Positions 1 through 5,636 of a stretch of 9,794 nucleotides of DNA are shown here, in pieces. The position numbers were made by a program, and so were the translations under genes. A model generated the notes under the pieces. The model made no database searches, was not told the origin of the DNA, and saw only the letters and a program-made list of their open reading frames with translations. Positions within the stretch are counted from its first letter, which is position 1; every line of letters begins with the position of its first letter. Origin of the DNA: FEN-727 sp036508635 (GTDB lineage: Bacteria > Actinomycetota > Geothermincolia > Fen-727 > Anoxymicrobiaceae); NCBI GenBank assembly GCA_036508635.1, contig DATCGY010000082.1:1-9794 (forward strand), in the 5' to 3' direction.

Positions 1-156
1 GACGAGCAGGGCTACCCGCTTCGCCTCGTCGTTCCGAACAAGCTCGGGTACAAATGGATCAAGTGGGTGACGGGCATCAAGCTGATCAAGGGCAACTACG
101 AAGGTTACTGGGAGAGCAGGGGATACTCGAACGACGCCGACGCGACCGGCAGATGA
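1..156 (+). CDS. Sulfite oxidase/MsrP-type molybdopterin-dependent oxidoreductase, C-terminal fragment
   Basis: Frame 1 is open from the window edge to a TGA at 154-156 and gives 51 residues, so only the 3' end of the gene is present. The peptide reads GYPLRLVVPNKLGYKWIKWV and later GYWESRGYS. The pattern of G-x-P-x-R-L-V-x-P, then G-Y-K-x-x-K-W, then G-Y-W-E-x-x-G-Y is typical of the C-terminal part of the oxidoreductase molybdopterin-binding domain (sulfite oxidase, YedY/MsrP and relatives). Members reduce or oxidise sulfur or other oxo substrates using a molybdenum cofactor. The cofactor cysteine and any signal peptide lie upstream of the window, so location and substrate cannot be judged. 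No U-tracted terminator follows. Confidence 0.75.
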   Translation, partial: DEQGYPLRLVVPNKLGYKWIKWVTGIKLIKGNYEGYWESRGYSNDADATGR

Positions 157-216
157 TGGTGGTTGCGCAGGTGAACCCCCGCTTCCTTTGAGCTGACAGT
201 ATTCAGGAGAGCAAAG

Positions 217-244
217 TTGCGCTGATCCGCGCCTGTGTTAGAGT
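217..244 (+). promoter_or_regulatory. Candidate promoter for the small zinc-ribbon gene
   Basis: TTGCGC (217-222) and TAGAGT (239-244) are separated by 16 bp. The -10 is preceded by TGT, giving an extended -10 (TGnTAGAGT). It lies 28 bp before the ATG at 273. Each box matches consensus at about four of six positions, so this is a plausible but unproven sigma-70-type promoter. Confidence 0.3.
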
Positions 245-272
245 AGTGGCGGCGTAGAGCGAGGAGGAACAA

Positions 273-479
273 ATGGCTGATCCAGGTAACAAAGAGGCAA
301 AAGCACCATGGGGCGCGGAGTTCTGTCTCAACAAGTGCCCCTCGTGCAAGTACCCCCGAAAAAAGGGCAAGGGGCTTCTCTATAAATGGCTGAGGATCGA
401 AGCGAAGATCTGCCCGATGTGCAAATCATACGAGAAGCACTACGGCGTCCCTGTCTGGGAGTATCCCCCCGAGTCGTAG
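273..479 (+). CDS. Small zinc-ribbon-like cysteine protein, unknown function
   Basis: A 68-residue protein begins at ATG 273 with a strong SD AGGAGG (262-267) five bases upstream, which supports a real gene. It has five cysteines in two groups: C18-x3-C22-x2-C25 and C47-x2-C50. A basic stretch (PRKKGKG, residues 28-34) and an aromatic region (LLYKWL) lie between them. The CPSC and CPMC knuckles about 20 residues apart look like a zinc ribbon or small rubredoxin-like metal site. There is no signal peptide or membrane segment, so it is probably cytosolic. I do not recognise the family. It follows the molybdoenzyme gene by 116 bp and probably has its own promoter. Zinc binding is inferred from cysteine spacing only. 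Confidence 0.65.
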   Translation: MADPGNKEAKAPWGAEFCLNKCPSCKYPRKKGKGLLYKWLRIEAKICPMCKSYEKHYGVPVWEYPPES

Positions 480-530
480 CAACCCCTGCGTCCAAGCGGC
501 CCGCCGCGCTTCGAACCTCAACATAGCTCC

Positions 531-731
531 ATGAGATCAAAGAGGGAACCCAAGGAAAATCCTCTCAAGGTCCTCATGTGCGAGTTCGGACATATCCGAG
601 GGCGCAGGGTCGCGATCGCCCTTATGGCCGTTGCCGTTTCCATTGTCGTTGGGACCATTATTGCTTTTATCGACGACGTAGTCGTCAAGTATGAGGCCGA
701 GGTAGATGCACTCAACTTGCATATCGGTTAA
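531..731 (+). CDS. Probable single-pass small membrane protein
   Basis: A 66-residue ORF from ATG 531 to TAA 729-731. It has a positively charged N-terminus (MRSKREPKENPLK), a clear hydrophobic segment at about residues 27-47 (VAIALMAVAVSIVVGTIIAFI) and an acidic C-terminal tail. By the positive-inside rule the N-terminus would be cytoplasmic. No convincing SD precedes the ATG at 531 or the internal Met16 (576), which lowers confidence. Two minus-strand ORFs overlap the region, but their translations are low-complexity and unlike proteins, so the plus reading is preferred. The family is not recognised. Confidence 0.42.
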   Translation: MRSKREPKENPLKVLMCEFGHIRGRRVAIALMAVAVSIVVGTIIAFIDDVVVKYEAEVDALNLHIG

Positions 732-763
732 CATTCTGACCACCTGTTTCCCAAAAGTACTGT

Positions 764-783
764 TGTTACTCTATTGAGTAACA
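764..783. promoter_or_regulatory. Perfect 8-bp-arm dyad, candidate operator
   Basis: TGTTACTC and GAGTAACA flank a TATT spacer, a perfect 20-bp inverted repeat typical of a site for a dimeric helix-turn-helix regulator. The core GTTACTC recurs at 1224-1230, and GTTACT at 1157-1162, just ahead of the XRE-cupin gene. A weak promoter overlaps it: TTGTTA (763-768) and TATTGT (785-790), 16-bp spacer. Binding by the neighbouring regulator is inferred. Confidence 0.45.
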
Positions 784-880
784 TTATTGTAAGGCCGGGG
801 GTCCGGTGTTGTCAATTGTCAAAAACAATGGAGCAGTTGTGAACCAGTGAGCACAAAATACGTGAACGGTGTGAGGAAGT

Positions 881-910
881 GAAGAGGCCTCCCATGAGGG
901 AGGCCTCTTC
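881..910. terminator. Perfect 13-bp hairpin, probable (bidirectional) terminator
   Basis: GAAGAGGCCTCCC (881-893) pairs without mismatch with 898-910 around an ATGA loop. No U-run follows on either strand, so it is not a classical intrinsic terminator. Strong U-less hairpins are common at gene ends in high-GC Gram-positive bacteria. It lies between the small plus-strand genes and the minus-strand ORF and could end transcripts from either side, or end a short RNA starting near 795. Confidence 0.6.
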
Positions 911-964
911 GTTCATGCTGCGTTCTTGGGTCGGTTTTCGGTCTAGAGTGGGGGCGTTATTATC

Positions 965-1180
965 CTACAGGCACAGCCAACCATCCGCCCATATTGCTTT
1001 TATTTGCGCCTCCGTGTATTTCGGGAAGCTAAGTACCGTGCCTGAGGGCGTGTCCTGAAGTTCTCGATCTTTTATCTCCTGAAGTTTCTCATTCAGCAGT
1101 ATGGTCGATGCGTTTGTTATCATCTCAATCACACAGTTTCTAATGAGTGTATTACTGTTACTAACAAACCTAACAAACAA
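965..1180 (-). CDS. Doubtful small ORF in AT-richer region
   Basis: A 71-codon minus-strand frame starting at TTG (1180) and ending at TAG (965-967). The middle (STILLNEKLQEIKDRELQD) could form a helix, and the end reads YTEAQIKAIWADGWLCL, which looks protein-like rather than random. There is no SD and the start is a poor TTG inside a tandem repeat. An internal ATG at Met20 would leave 52 residues. It may be a short gene, the 3' remnant of a larger gene, or chance. No family is recognised. Confidence 0.22.
   Translation of the reverse strand: MFVRFVSNSNTLIRNCVIEMITNASTILLNEKLQEIKDRELQDTPSGTVLSFPKYTEAQIKAIWADGWLCL
1161..1178. repeat. Tandem 9-mer CTAACAAAC x2
   Basis: CTAACAAAC occurs twice with no gap (1161-1169 and 1170-1178), directly after GTTACT (1157-1162). 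It lies about 115 bp upstream of the XRE-cupin start codon. It could be a regulator binding array or simple slippage. Confidence 0.5.
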
Positions 1181-1223
1181 GTCATATAATGAGACGTTTG
1201 CCTCGCTTTGTCAACTGTGCTAA

Positions 1224-1243
1224 GTTACTCGATAGGCTATACT
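1224..1243 (+). promoter_or_regulatory. Candidate -10 box with overlapping GTTACTC half-site for the XRE-cupin gene
   Basis: TATACT (1238-1243) matches a -10 consensus at five of six positions, 51 bp before the ATG at 1295. No good -35 is seen 16-18 bp upstream; TTGTCA (1208-1213) is too far. GTTACTC (1224-1230), the half-site of the 764-783 dyad, lies where the spacer would be, which would suit autoregulation. Confidence 0.3.
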
Positions 1244-1294
1244 CACTCCAGCAACACGGGGAAATAAGGGAAACAGTGGGAACGGGGGCGTCTG

Positions 1295-1831
1295 ATGGAA
1301 GATATCGGCAAGATTCTCAATGGCCTCAGGAAAGACAGGGGCTATTCGATAAGAAAAGTCTCGGAAGAGACCGGCTTCTCTCTGTCATTCCTGAGCAAGC
1401 TGGAGAACGGAAAGACAAGCATAACGATCAGAAACCTGATAAAGCTCCTTAGTTTCTACGACGTCACCCTTGCCGACGTTTTCTCGACTCCCAGCAGCAA
1501 AAAGATCGCCTTCAGGCGCGAAGAGAGAAAGGTCATGGAGAGCTCCGAGCGTATAAGGCTCGAGCTTGTCGTTGATGACCCGGCAATAAACATGGAACCG
1601 CTCCTTGCCACCTTCGAGCCGAACGCGAAATACAAGGAACCCCTGGAGCACGGAGGAGAGGAGTTCGCCTTCGTGGTAAAAGGTGAGTTGCGCTTCGATA
1701 TCGAGGGTATCTCACATTACCTCAGGGAGGGTGACTGCGTGTACTTCGGGGGCGAGAAGAGCCATGGCTGGGAGAACATGACTGGTGAGGAGGCTCTCCT
1801 CCTCATGGTCACGACGCCACCGAGCATCTAG
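1295..1831 (+). CDS. XRE-family transcriptional regulator with C-terminal cupin domain
   Basis: A 178-residue protein. Residues 5-62 form an XRE/HTH_3 domain, with the helix-turn-helix around YSIRKVSEETGFSLSFLSKLE (residues 17-37), the subsequent NGKTSIT, and the usual LxxLLxxYxVTLADVF end. Residues about 100-174 form a cupin_2 barrel: EHGGEEFAFVVKGELRF (H119, E122/E123), then GDCVYF and H157. The His/Glu pattern could bind a metal or a small ligand. Such XRE-cupin proteins regulate metabolic genes in response to small molecules or cell state. The SD is weak (GGGGGCG, 1284-1290). The gene converges on the acyl-CoA synthetase gene with only 34 bp between stops. Likely targets are its own promoter and the 764-783 dyad (inference); the ligand is unknown. 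Confidence 0.9.
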   Translation: MEDIGKILNGLRKDRGYSIRKVSEETGFSLSFLSKLENGKTSITIRNLIKLLSFYDVTLADVFSTPSSKKIAFRREERKVMESSERIRLELVVDDPAINMEPLLATFEPNAKYKEPLEHGGEEFAFVVKGELRFDIEGISHYLREGDCVYFGGEKSHGWENMTGEEALLLMVTTPPSI

Positions 1832-1865
1832 CGGACCGTTGCACTCCTGAAAATGTTGGTCATAT

Positions 1866-3278
1866 CTACAGGTTTATTGCGGCGATCGCCCTCGCTGCCC
1901 TGGTCATGGAAGGAAAAACAGCTACCCCACCGTCCAGCAACTTTCGCCGGATTCTCCCCAGGAGCTCTTGAAAGGTCATGTTCCCGACGTCGTAGACCCT
2001 CGAGTACAGGACCACGGCTACGGGCTTGCCAGTATCGCGACGGAATTCCGCCAGGATGTCCGCGGCTCTTTCGAGGCCATTCGGCCCCACGAGCGGGTAG
2101 GCGAAATTTACTGCCAGATCGAAGATGAGGATATCTGTCGTAGGGTTGGCTGAAGCCCCCCGCATCGCTGCCTCGAACTCCGGGATGGGTACCATGGGGG
2201 TGCCCAGGTCGAGCGGGTTTCCGACGACAGCCCCGACCCGGCCGAGCGCCTCCGTCATGGCAGCCGTCGATGAGGGTTCTAGCGGGGGTAGCTCGAGGCC
2301 GTTTTCCTCGGCGACGTCCGCTCCGTAGGTGCCCAGCCCGCCGCCGCCTCCGGACATCAGGACGCGCCTGCCCGGGTTGAGGCCCATCTTCTTCAGTGCG
2401 ACCAGCGTATCGAGCAGCTCGTCGATCCCGGAGGCCTGGATAGCCCCGGACTGCCTGAGGGCCGCCTGCCAGATCTCGGACGAGCCCGCCAGCGATCCGG
2501 TGTGTGAAGCAACCGCCCTACGGGACGATTCCGCCCTTCCGACTTTCCACAGCACGACCGGTTTTGATGCGGTCGCCTCGGAGAGGGCCTCGACGAAATC
2601 CCTCCCGTCGCCGACGCCTTCCAGATAACCTGCGATATACGAGGTCTTGGGGTCGCGCGCGAAATACCTGAGAAGGTCGGACTCGTTGATATCCGACGCG
2701 TTCCCGTAGCTTACGACCGCGCTGAAGCCCATGCCCAGGCTCTGTGCCTCCCTCGTGAGGTGGACGGAGAAACTCCCGCTCTGCGAGATGAACGCGATGT
2801 CACCCGGTGTCTTCGAGAAATCGTAACCCGGGGTGAGCGTTAGACCGTTGCGGGGGTTGTATATTCCAAAACAGTTAGGGCCGATGATCCTGAAGCCACC
2901 GGTTCGGGCGAGCTCGAGAGCTTCGTCCTCGAGCTCCTTGCCAGACTCTCCGATATCCTTGAAGCCGGCGGCAATCATCACGACCGCGCGCACGCCGACC
3001 TCGGCGCACTCTCGAAGAACGTCCATGGATCGGTGCGCCGGTATGGTCAGGTAGACGAGGTCCGGAGCTTCGGGCAGCGAGCGGATGTCAGGGTAGACCT
3101 CGTGTCCCATGATCTCCTTTTCGCGGGGATTCACGAGGTAGATCGGTCCGTCGAACCCCATGGTCAACTGGGACATGGTCATCAACGACCCGAACTTGAA
3201 CGGAGCGCTGGATGCACCCACGAGCGCGAGGGAGCGCGCATTGATAATGAGGTCGATCTCGTTAAAGTCGAAAGGCAA
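1866..3278 (-). CDS. Alpha-type subunit of NDP-forming acyl-CoA synthetase (acetate-CoA ligase family), orphan
   Basis: Residues below count from a GTG at 3287. The CoA-binding Rossmann domain starts with SLALVGASSAPFKFGS (19-34). IIGPNCFGIYNP (134-145) and ISQSGSFS (167-174) are family signatures of the succinyl-CoA ligase-like domain. SHTGSLAG carries H262, aligned with the phosphohistidine of this superfamily. Members make acyl-CoA from acid, CoA and ATP, or run in reverse to make ATP. At about 470 residues it contains only the alpha-type domains. The ATP-grasp beta part is absent and no beta gene is beside it, so it needs a partner encoded elsewhere or acts otherwise. I chose TTG 3278 because the SD AAGGGAG (3287-3293) lies 8 nt from it, whereas it overlaps the GTG at 3287. 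The acid substrate cannot be read. Confidence 0.85.
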   Translation of the reverse strand: MPFDFNEIDLIINARSLALVGASSAPFKFGSLMTMSQLTMGFDGPIYLVNPREKEIMGHEVYPDIRSLPEAPDLVYLTIPAHRSMDVLRECAEVGVRAVVMIAAGFKDIGESGKELEDEALELARTGGFRIIGPNCFGIYNPRNGLTLTPGYDFSKTPGDIAFISQSGSFSVHLTREAQSLGMGFSAVVSYGNASDINESDLLRYFARDPKTSYIAGYLEGVGDGRDFVEALSEATASKPVVLWKVGRAESSRRAVASHTGSLAGSSEIWQAALRQSGAIQASGIDELLDTLVALKKMGLNPGRRVLMSGGGGGLGTYGADVAEENGLELPPLEPSSTAAMTEALGRVGAVVGNPLDLGTPMVPIPEFEAAMRGASANPTTDILIFDLAVNFAYPLVGPNGLERAADILAEFRRDTGKPVAVVLYSRVYDVGNMTFQELLGRIRRKLLDGGVAVFPSMTRAARAIAAINL

Positions 3279-3307
3279 GCCTATCACTCCCTTCTGAAGC
3301 CTGCCGC

Positions 3308-3313
3308 ATTATA
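3308..3313 (-). promoter_or_regulatory. Extended -10 promoter of the acyl-CoA synthetase gene
   Basis: On the minus strand TATAAT is perfect and is preceded by TGC, giving the extended -10 TGnTATAAT. The expected start of transcription is near 3301, leaving a leader of about 20 nt before the TTG at 3278. The -35 is weak (TTCGGC at 3332-3337 with 18 bp spacing), which extended -10 promoters tolerate. Confidence 0.6.
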
Positions 3314-3339
3314 GCATGGGTGTGCAAGCGAGCCGAAGC

Positions 3340-3369
3340 TGGAAGGTCGCTCAACGTAGAGGTTAGAAT
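3340..3369 (+). promoter_or_regulatory. Weak candidate promoter for the Cys-rich ferredoxin gene
   Basis: TAGAAT (3364-3369) matches a -10 at five of six positions. TGGAAG (3340-3345), 18 bp upstream, is a poor -35. It would give a leader of about 45 nt that contains an inverted repeat, GGTGTC (3372-3377) with GACACC (3391-3396). This repeat could form a short hairpin before the SD AAGGAAGG (3406-3413). Confidence 0.28.
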
Positions 3370-3422
3370 CAGGTGTCGGAGGAGCCGCGAGACACCCATC
3401 GAGCGAAGGAAGGTATCCGCAG

Positions 3423-4241
3423 ATGTCGCGACCAATGTGGTTTGTCAAGATGATCAAGGCAGGTTTTCCATACCAGGTGAATATCGCCAGGCTCACTAGG
3501 GTGCCTCTGCTCGGCAGGCTCATCGAGCATGTCATGTTCGAGGACGACGACATCATGATCCTGCCGCGGGAGACGGCCGTGAGGGTCGGCGAGACCGTGG
3601 AACTCCCGGAGGAGATGATCCTCCCTTCAAAGGTAGTCGAACATTTCGTCGAGAAAGCGAGCTTTCACTGGGTAATGAACACTTGCATCTGCCGCGAGTC
3701 CATGAAATGTGAAGATTATCCGATAGACCTCGGGTGCATGTTCCTCGGCGAAGCCGCACGCGACATCAACCCAAAGCTCGGGCGGCCTGTATCCAAAGAG
3801 CAGGCACTCGAACATCTCGAGCGCTGCCGCGAAGCCGGTCTGTACCACCTCGTCGGCCGTAACAAGCTAGATTCGTTCTGGCTGAACGTACATCCCGGCA
3901 ACCGGCTGCTCACCATCTGTAATTGCTGCACGTGCTGCTGCCTGTGGAGGATGCTGCCGGTTGTCGCCCCAAGAGTGAGTACGCGGTTGACGAGAATGCC
4001 GGGGGTTACGGTGGCGGTGAGCGACACGTGCGTCGGGTGCGGTACTTGCGTTGAGAAGTCAGGCTGCCTGGTAAAGGCGGTCCAGCTCAGCGACGGAGTC
4101 GCCGTGATCAGTAAGGAGTGCCGCGGGTGCGGACGCTGCGCGGAGGTTTGCCCCGAGGGCGCGATCGACGTGACCGTAGAGGATTCCGACTTCATAAGGA
4201 GGTCGATCGAACGCATCGAAGCAGTAGTCGACGTGACTTGA
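3423..4241 (+). CDS. Cysteine-rich ferredoxin-like protein with two C-terminal [4Fe-4S] motifs
   Basis: A 272-residue protein with 19 cysteines, starting at ATG 3423 behind SD AAGGAAGG. The C-terminal third is a two-cluster ferredoxin domain: C203-x2-C206-x2-C209-x5-C215 and C233-x2-C236-x2-C239-x3-C243-P. The x5 spacing and missing proline in the first motif are unusual. The N-terminal two thirds are not ferredoxin. They carry C88-x-C90-x5-C96-x8-C105, and then CNCCTCCC (166-173) with six cysteines in eight residues, followed by LWR. These could hold a further cluster or another metal. No signal peptide is seen, so it is probably cytosolic. I recall similar CIC...C / CNCC.CCC proteins from anaerobes, without an established function, but could not check. 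It is divergent from the acyl-CoA synthetase gene and upstream of the thioesterase gene, so electron transfer in the same metabolism is inferred. Confidence 0.85.
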   Translation: MSRPMWFVKMIKAGFPYQVNIARLTRVPLLGRLIEHVMFEDDDIMILPRETAVRVGETVELPEEMILPSKVVEHFVEKASFHWVMNTCICRESMKCEDYPIDLGCMFLGEAARDINPKLGRPVSKEQALEHLERCREAGLYHLVGRNKLDSFWLNVHPGNRLLTICNCCTCCCLWRMLPVVAPRVSTRLTRMPGVTVAVSDTCVGCGTCVEKSGCLVKAVQLSDGVAVISKECRGCGRCAEVCPEGAIDVTVEDSDFIRRSIERIEAVVDVT

Positions 4242-4376
4242 GCTTATTGGGAGCGCGCGCAAGAAGGAAGCAAGGCGTCCACGCGAAATAGAAAAGAAAG
4301 CTCAATGTAGCGGCGCTCCACGAGGGTTCCGGGTCTTGTTTGCCCGACCTCGCGGCATTTGGCGCCGGCAACTGCC

Positions 4377-4384
4377 AGGAGGTG
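4377..4384 (+). promoter_or_regulatory. Strong SD that sets the thioesterase start
   Basis: AGGAGGTG, near-perfect to the 16S tail, lies 7 nt before ATG 4392. A longer reading frame opens at TTG 4359, but that codon is upstream of this SD, so the ATG is preferred. An in-frame TTG at 4389 is adjacent and less likely. Confidence 0.7.
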
Positions 4385-4391
4385 CTCATTG

Positions 4392-4880
4392 ATGGATGCC
4401 GAGTTGATGGTGAAGATGGTCGAGGGGGCGTGCCCGTTCGCGCAACGCAGCCACATGAGGGTGACGAGGGTCGGCGAGGAGGGCTATATTACGATGATCT
4501 TGGAAGACGACCCGGCGAACTACAACGCGTTCGGCCTGGTCCATGCGGGCGCGATGTGCGGGCTTGTCGAGACGACTGGCGGCATGGCTATTTTCAACTA
4601 CCTTGACCCCATGGAGTTCGTCATTCTCAACAGCGTGCTTACCATCCGCTTCACCGCGATGCCGATGGGCGAGCTCCGGTGCTCCGCCCGCGTCACCGCC
4701 GAAGAGGTCGAGGTCCTGGTCGATGAGTTCAGGATAAACGGGAAAGCCGACAAGGCGATGGACCTCAAGGTGCTTGATGCTGACGGCAAGATGGTGGCTC
4801 AGGCACAGGCGACTTTCAGGCTCATGGTTACTCCCGACATGTTCAAAGAGCGATTCGCGGGAATGATGCAGCCCGGGTAG
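4392..4880 (+). CDS. Hotdog-fold thioesterase (PaaI/DUF4442-like)
   Basis: A 162-residue protein from ATG 4392, chosen by its SD. NYNAFGLVHAGAMCGLVETTGG (starting at residue 43, with N45, H51, A52, G53 and E60) is the hallmark of the PaaI/YbgC/DUF4442 hotdog group. There the N...G.VHaGA..gLvE segment starts the central helix and lines the thioester site. A beta-strand pattern follows (FVILNSVLTIRFTAMPMGELRCSARV and on to VAQAQATFRLM). Hotdog enzymes usually hydrolyse acyl-CoA thioesters and act as dimers or tetramers of one-domain chains like this. Acyl specificity cannot be judged. The gene is 150 bp after the ferredoxin gene and 21 bp before the DUF2231 gene, so it probably shares a transcript with the latter. 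It may recycle CoA from dead-end thioesters (inference). Confidence 0.85.
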   Translation: MDAELMVKMVEGACPFAQRSHMRVTRVGEEGYITMILEDDPANYNAFGLVHAGAMCGLVETTGGMAIFNYLDPMEFVILNSVLTIRFTAMPMGELRCSARVTAEEVEVLVDEFRINGKADKAMDLKVLDADGKMVAQAQATFRLMVTPDMFKERFAGMMQPG

Positions 4881-4901
4881 TGACAAGGAGATATCGATCC
4901 G

Positions 4902-5447
4902 ATGCAGGACGAAGACCGACAGGGGGCTGTCCACAATGCGATGAGCACAGGCGGACGAGGTCAGGTTGATGAACGCGTTCCGGCCTTCCTCCAGGTGCTC
5001 CTCGAGAGGTTTCCGATCTTCCGCCGCGAGCCCCATCTGGCGACTATCCACTTCCCGCTCGTATTCGCGGTCGTCACACCGCTTTTTGACGTACTGTATG
5101 TATTGCGGCCCGGGAAAACCGCCCTCGAGAAGACGTCTTTCAACCTCCTGGTCCTGGGGGTGCTCGCTACTCCCGTCGCCATGATTACAGGCCTTTTCAC
5201 GTGGTGGCTCAACTTCAAGGCGACGCTGACGCGGCCGGTCAAGGTCAAGATGTCCGCGGCCCTGCTCCTGCTGGCCGACATGATCGCGTTGCTGACCTGG
5301 CGACTTTCCGATCGGCGGGTGATGGACACCCCCGGCCGTTCGAGGACGGCCTATCTTGGGCTCTCGATATCGATGCCCATACTGGCAACCATTCTGGGAA
5401 GGTTCGGCGGCAAGCTTTCGGGTCATGTCGTCAGCCGTGGCCACTAG
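4902..5447 (+). CDS. DUF2231-type four-helix membrane protein
   Basis: A 181-residue protein. After a hydrophilic N-terminus of about 40 residues, PHLATIHFPLVFAVV (residues 44-58) opens the first of four hydrophobic segments (about 47-68, 80-103, 115-135 and 149-166). A P-H-x-x-x-H-F-P-like entry into the first helix is characteristic of DUF2231 membrane proteins. H45 and H50 are candidate heme or metal ligands, which is inference. SD AAGGAG (4885-4890) is 11 nt from the ATG, slightly long. MSTGG at residue 14 is an alternative start without a clear SD. It follows the thioesterase by 21 bp, so the two are likely co-transcribed. It is upstream of the FAD/Fe-S oxidoreductase gene and could be its membrane partner, but no experiment on this family is known to me. 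Confidence 0.75.
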   Translation: MQDEDRQGAVHNAMSTGGRGQVDERVPAFLQVLLERFPIFRREPHLATIHFPLVFAVVTPLFDVLYVLRPGKTALEKTSFNLLVLGVLATPVAMITGLFTWWLNFKATLTRPVKVKMSAALLLLADMIALLTWRLSDRRVMDTPGRSRTAYLGLSISMPILATILGRFGGKLSGHVVSRGH

Positions 5448-5601
5448 CCATAGCTCCAGGCCGGCCCGATCATACGGAACTCGAGCCTTCCGGCAGGGTC
5501 GGTAAGACGAAATGGCTTGACGTAGGTCATTCCTGACTGCGCACGGGAGCCTCATAATTCAAAGACACCTGGCGTGGGGTATGAGAGTAAGCCAAGCACG
5601 T

Positions 5602-5620
5602 GAAATGTGAATTGCATTTC
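5602..5620. promoter_or_regulatory. Dyad GAAATG-N7-CATTTC, candidate operator
   Basis: Perfect 6-bp arms around a 7-nt spacer, just ahead of the SD of the oxidoreductase gene. A -10-like CATAAT lies at 5553-5558 (five of six) with only a poor -35. The dyad would fall within the leader, so a bound repressor could act as a roadblock. No other copy was noticed in the window. Confidence 0.3.
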
Positions 5621-5623
5621 TAC

Positions 5624-5630
5624 GAGGAGG
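5624..5630 (+). promoter_or_regulatory. SD that sets the oxidoreductase start
   Basis: GAGGAGG lies 6 nt before ATG 5637. The frame is open further upstream to an ATG at 5607, but that codon is inside the dyad and upstream of this SD, so the start at 5637 is preferred. Confidence 0.75.
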
Positions 5631-5636
5631 TCGACA

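Larger units (their letters stand above)
732..1294. other. Gene-poor, AT-richer intergenic region
   Basis: About 560 bases without a well-supported gene. The stretches 740-800 and 955-1200 are visibly AT-richer than the flanking genes. The region holds a perfect dyad (764-783), a 13-bp perfect hairpin (881-910), a weak minus-strand ORF (965-1180), a tandem 9-mer (1161-1178), and GTTACT/GTTACTC copies at 1157 and 1224 upstream of the regulator gene. It could be a regulatory region plus decayed or acquired DNA. No tRNA-like cloverleaf or transposon end is seen. Confidence 0.6.

Noticed and set aside
537..743. Minus-strand ORF with an Asn-Gly repeat opposite the small membrane peptide
   Set aside because: The plus frame gives a clean membrane helix, whereas this frame gives low-complexity DNGNGNGHKGD text and no SD.
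1208..1243. TTGTCA paired with TATACT as a promoter for the XRE-cupin gene
   Set aside because: The spacing is 24 bp, too long for a sigma-70-type promoter, so only the -10-like box was kept as a weak candidate.
3716..4216. 166-codon minus-strand open frame inside the ferredoxin gene
   Set aside because: It is antisense to the cysteine motifs, rich in Ser, Thr and Arg, and shows no domain or SD.
4250..4319. Inverted GGAGCGC / GCGCTCC pair between the ferredoxin and thioesterase genes
   Set aside because: The arms are short and about 55 bases apart in GC-rich sequence, so chance is likely and no U-run follows.
4386..5555. 389-codon minus-strand open frame
   Set aside because: It lies antisense to the thioesterase and DUF2231 genes, which have family motifs and SD sites. 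Its translation is rich in His, Arg and Glu with no recognisable domain, as expected of a high-GC shadow frame.
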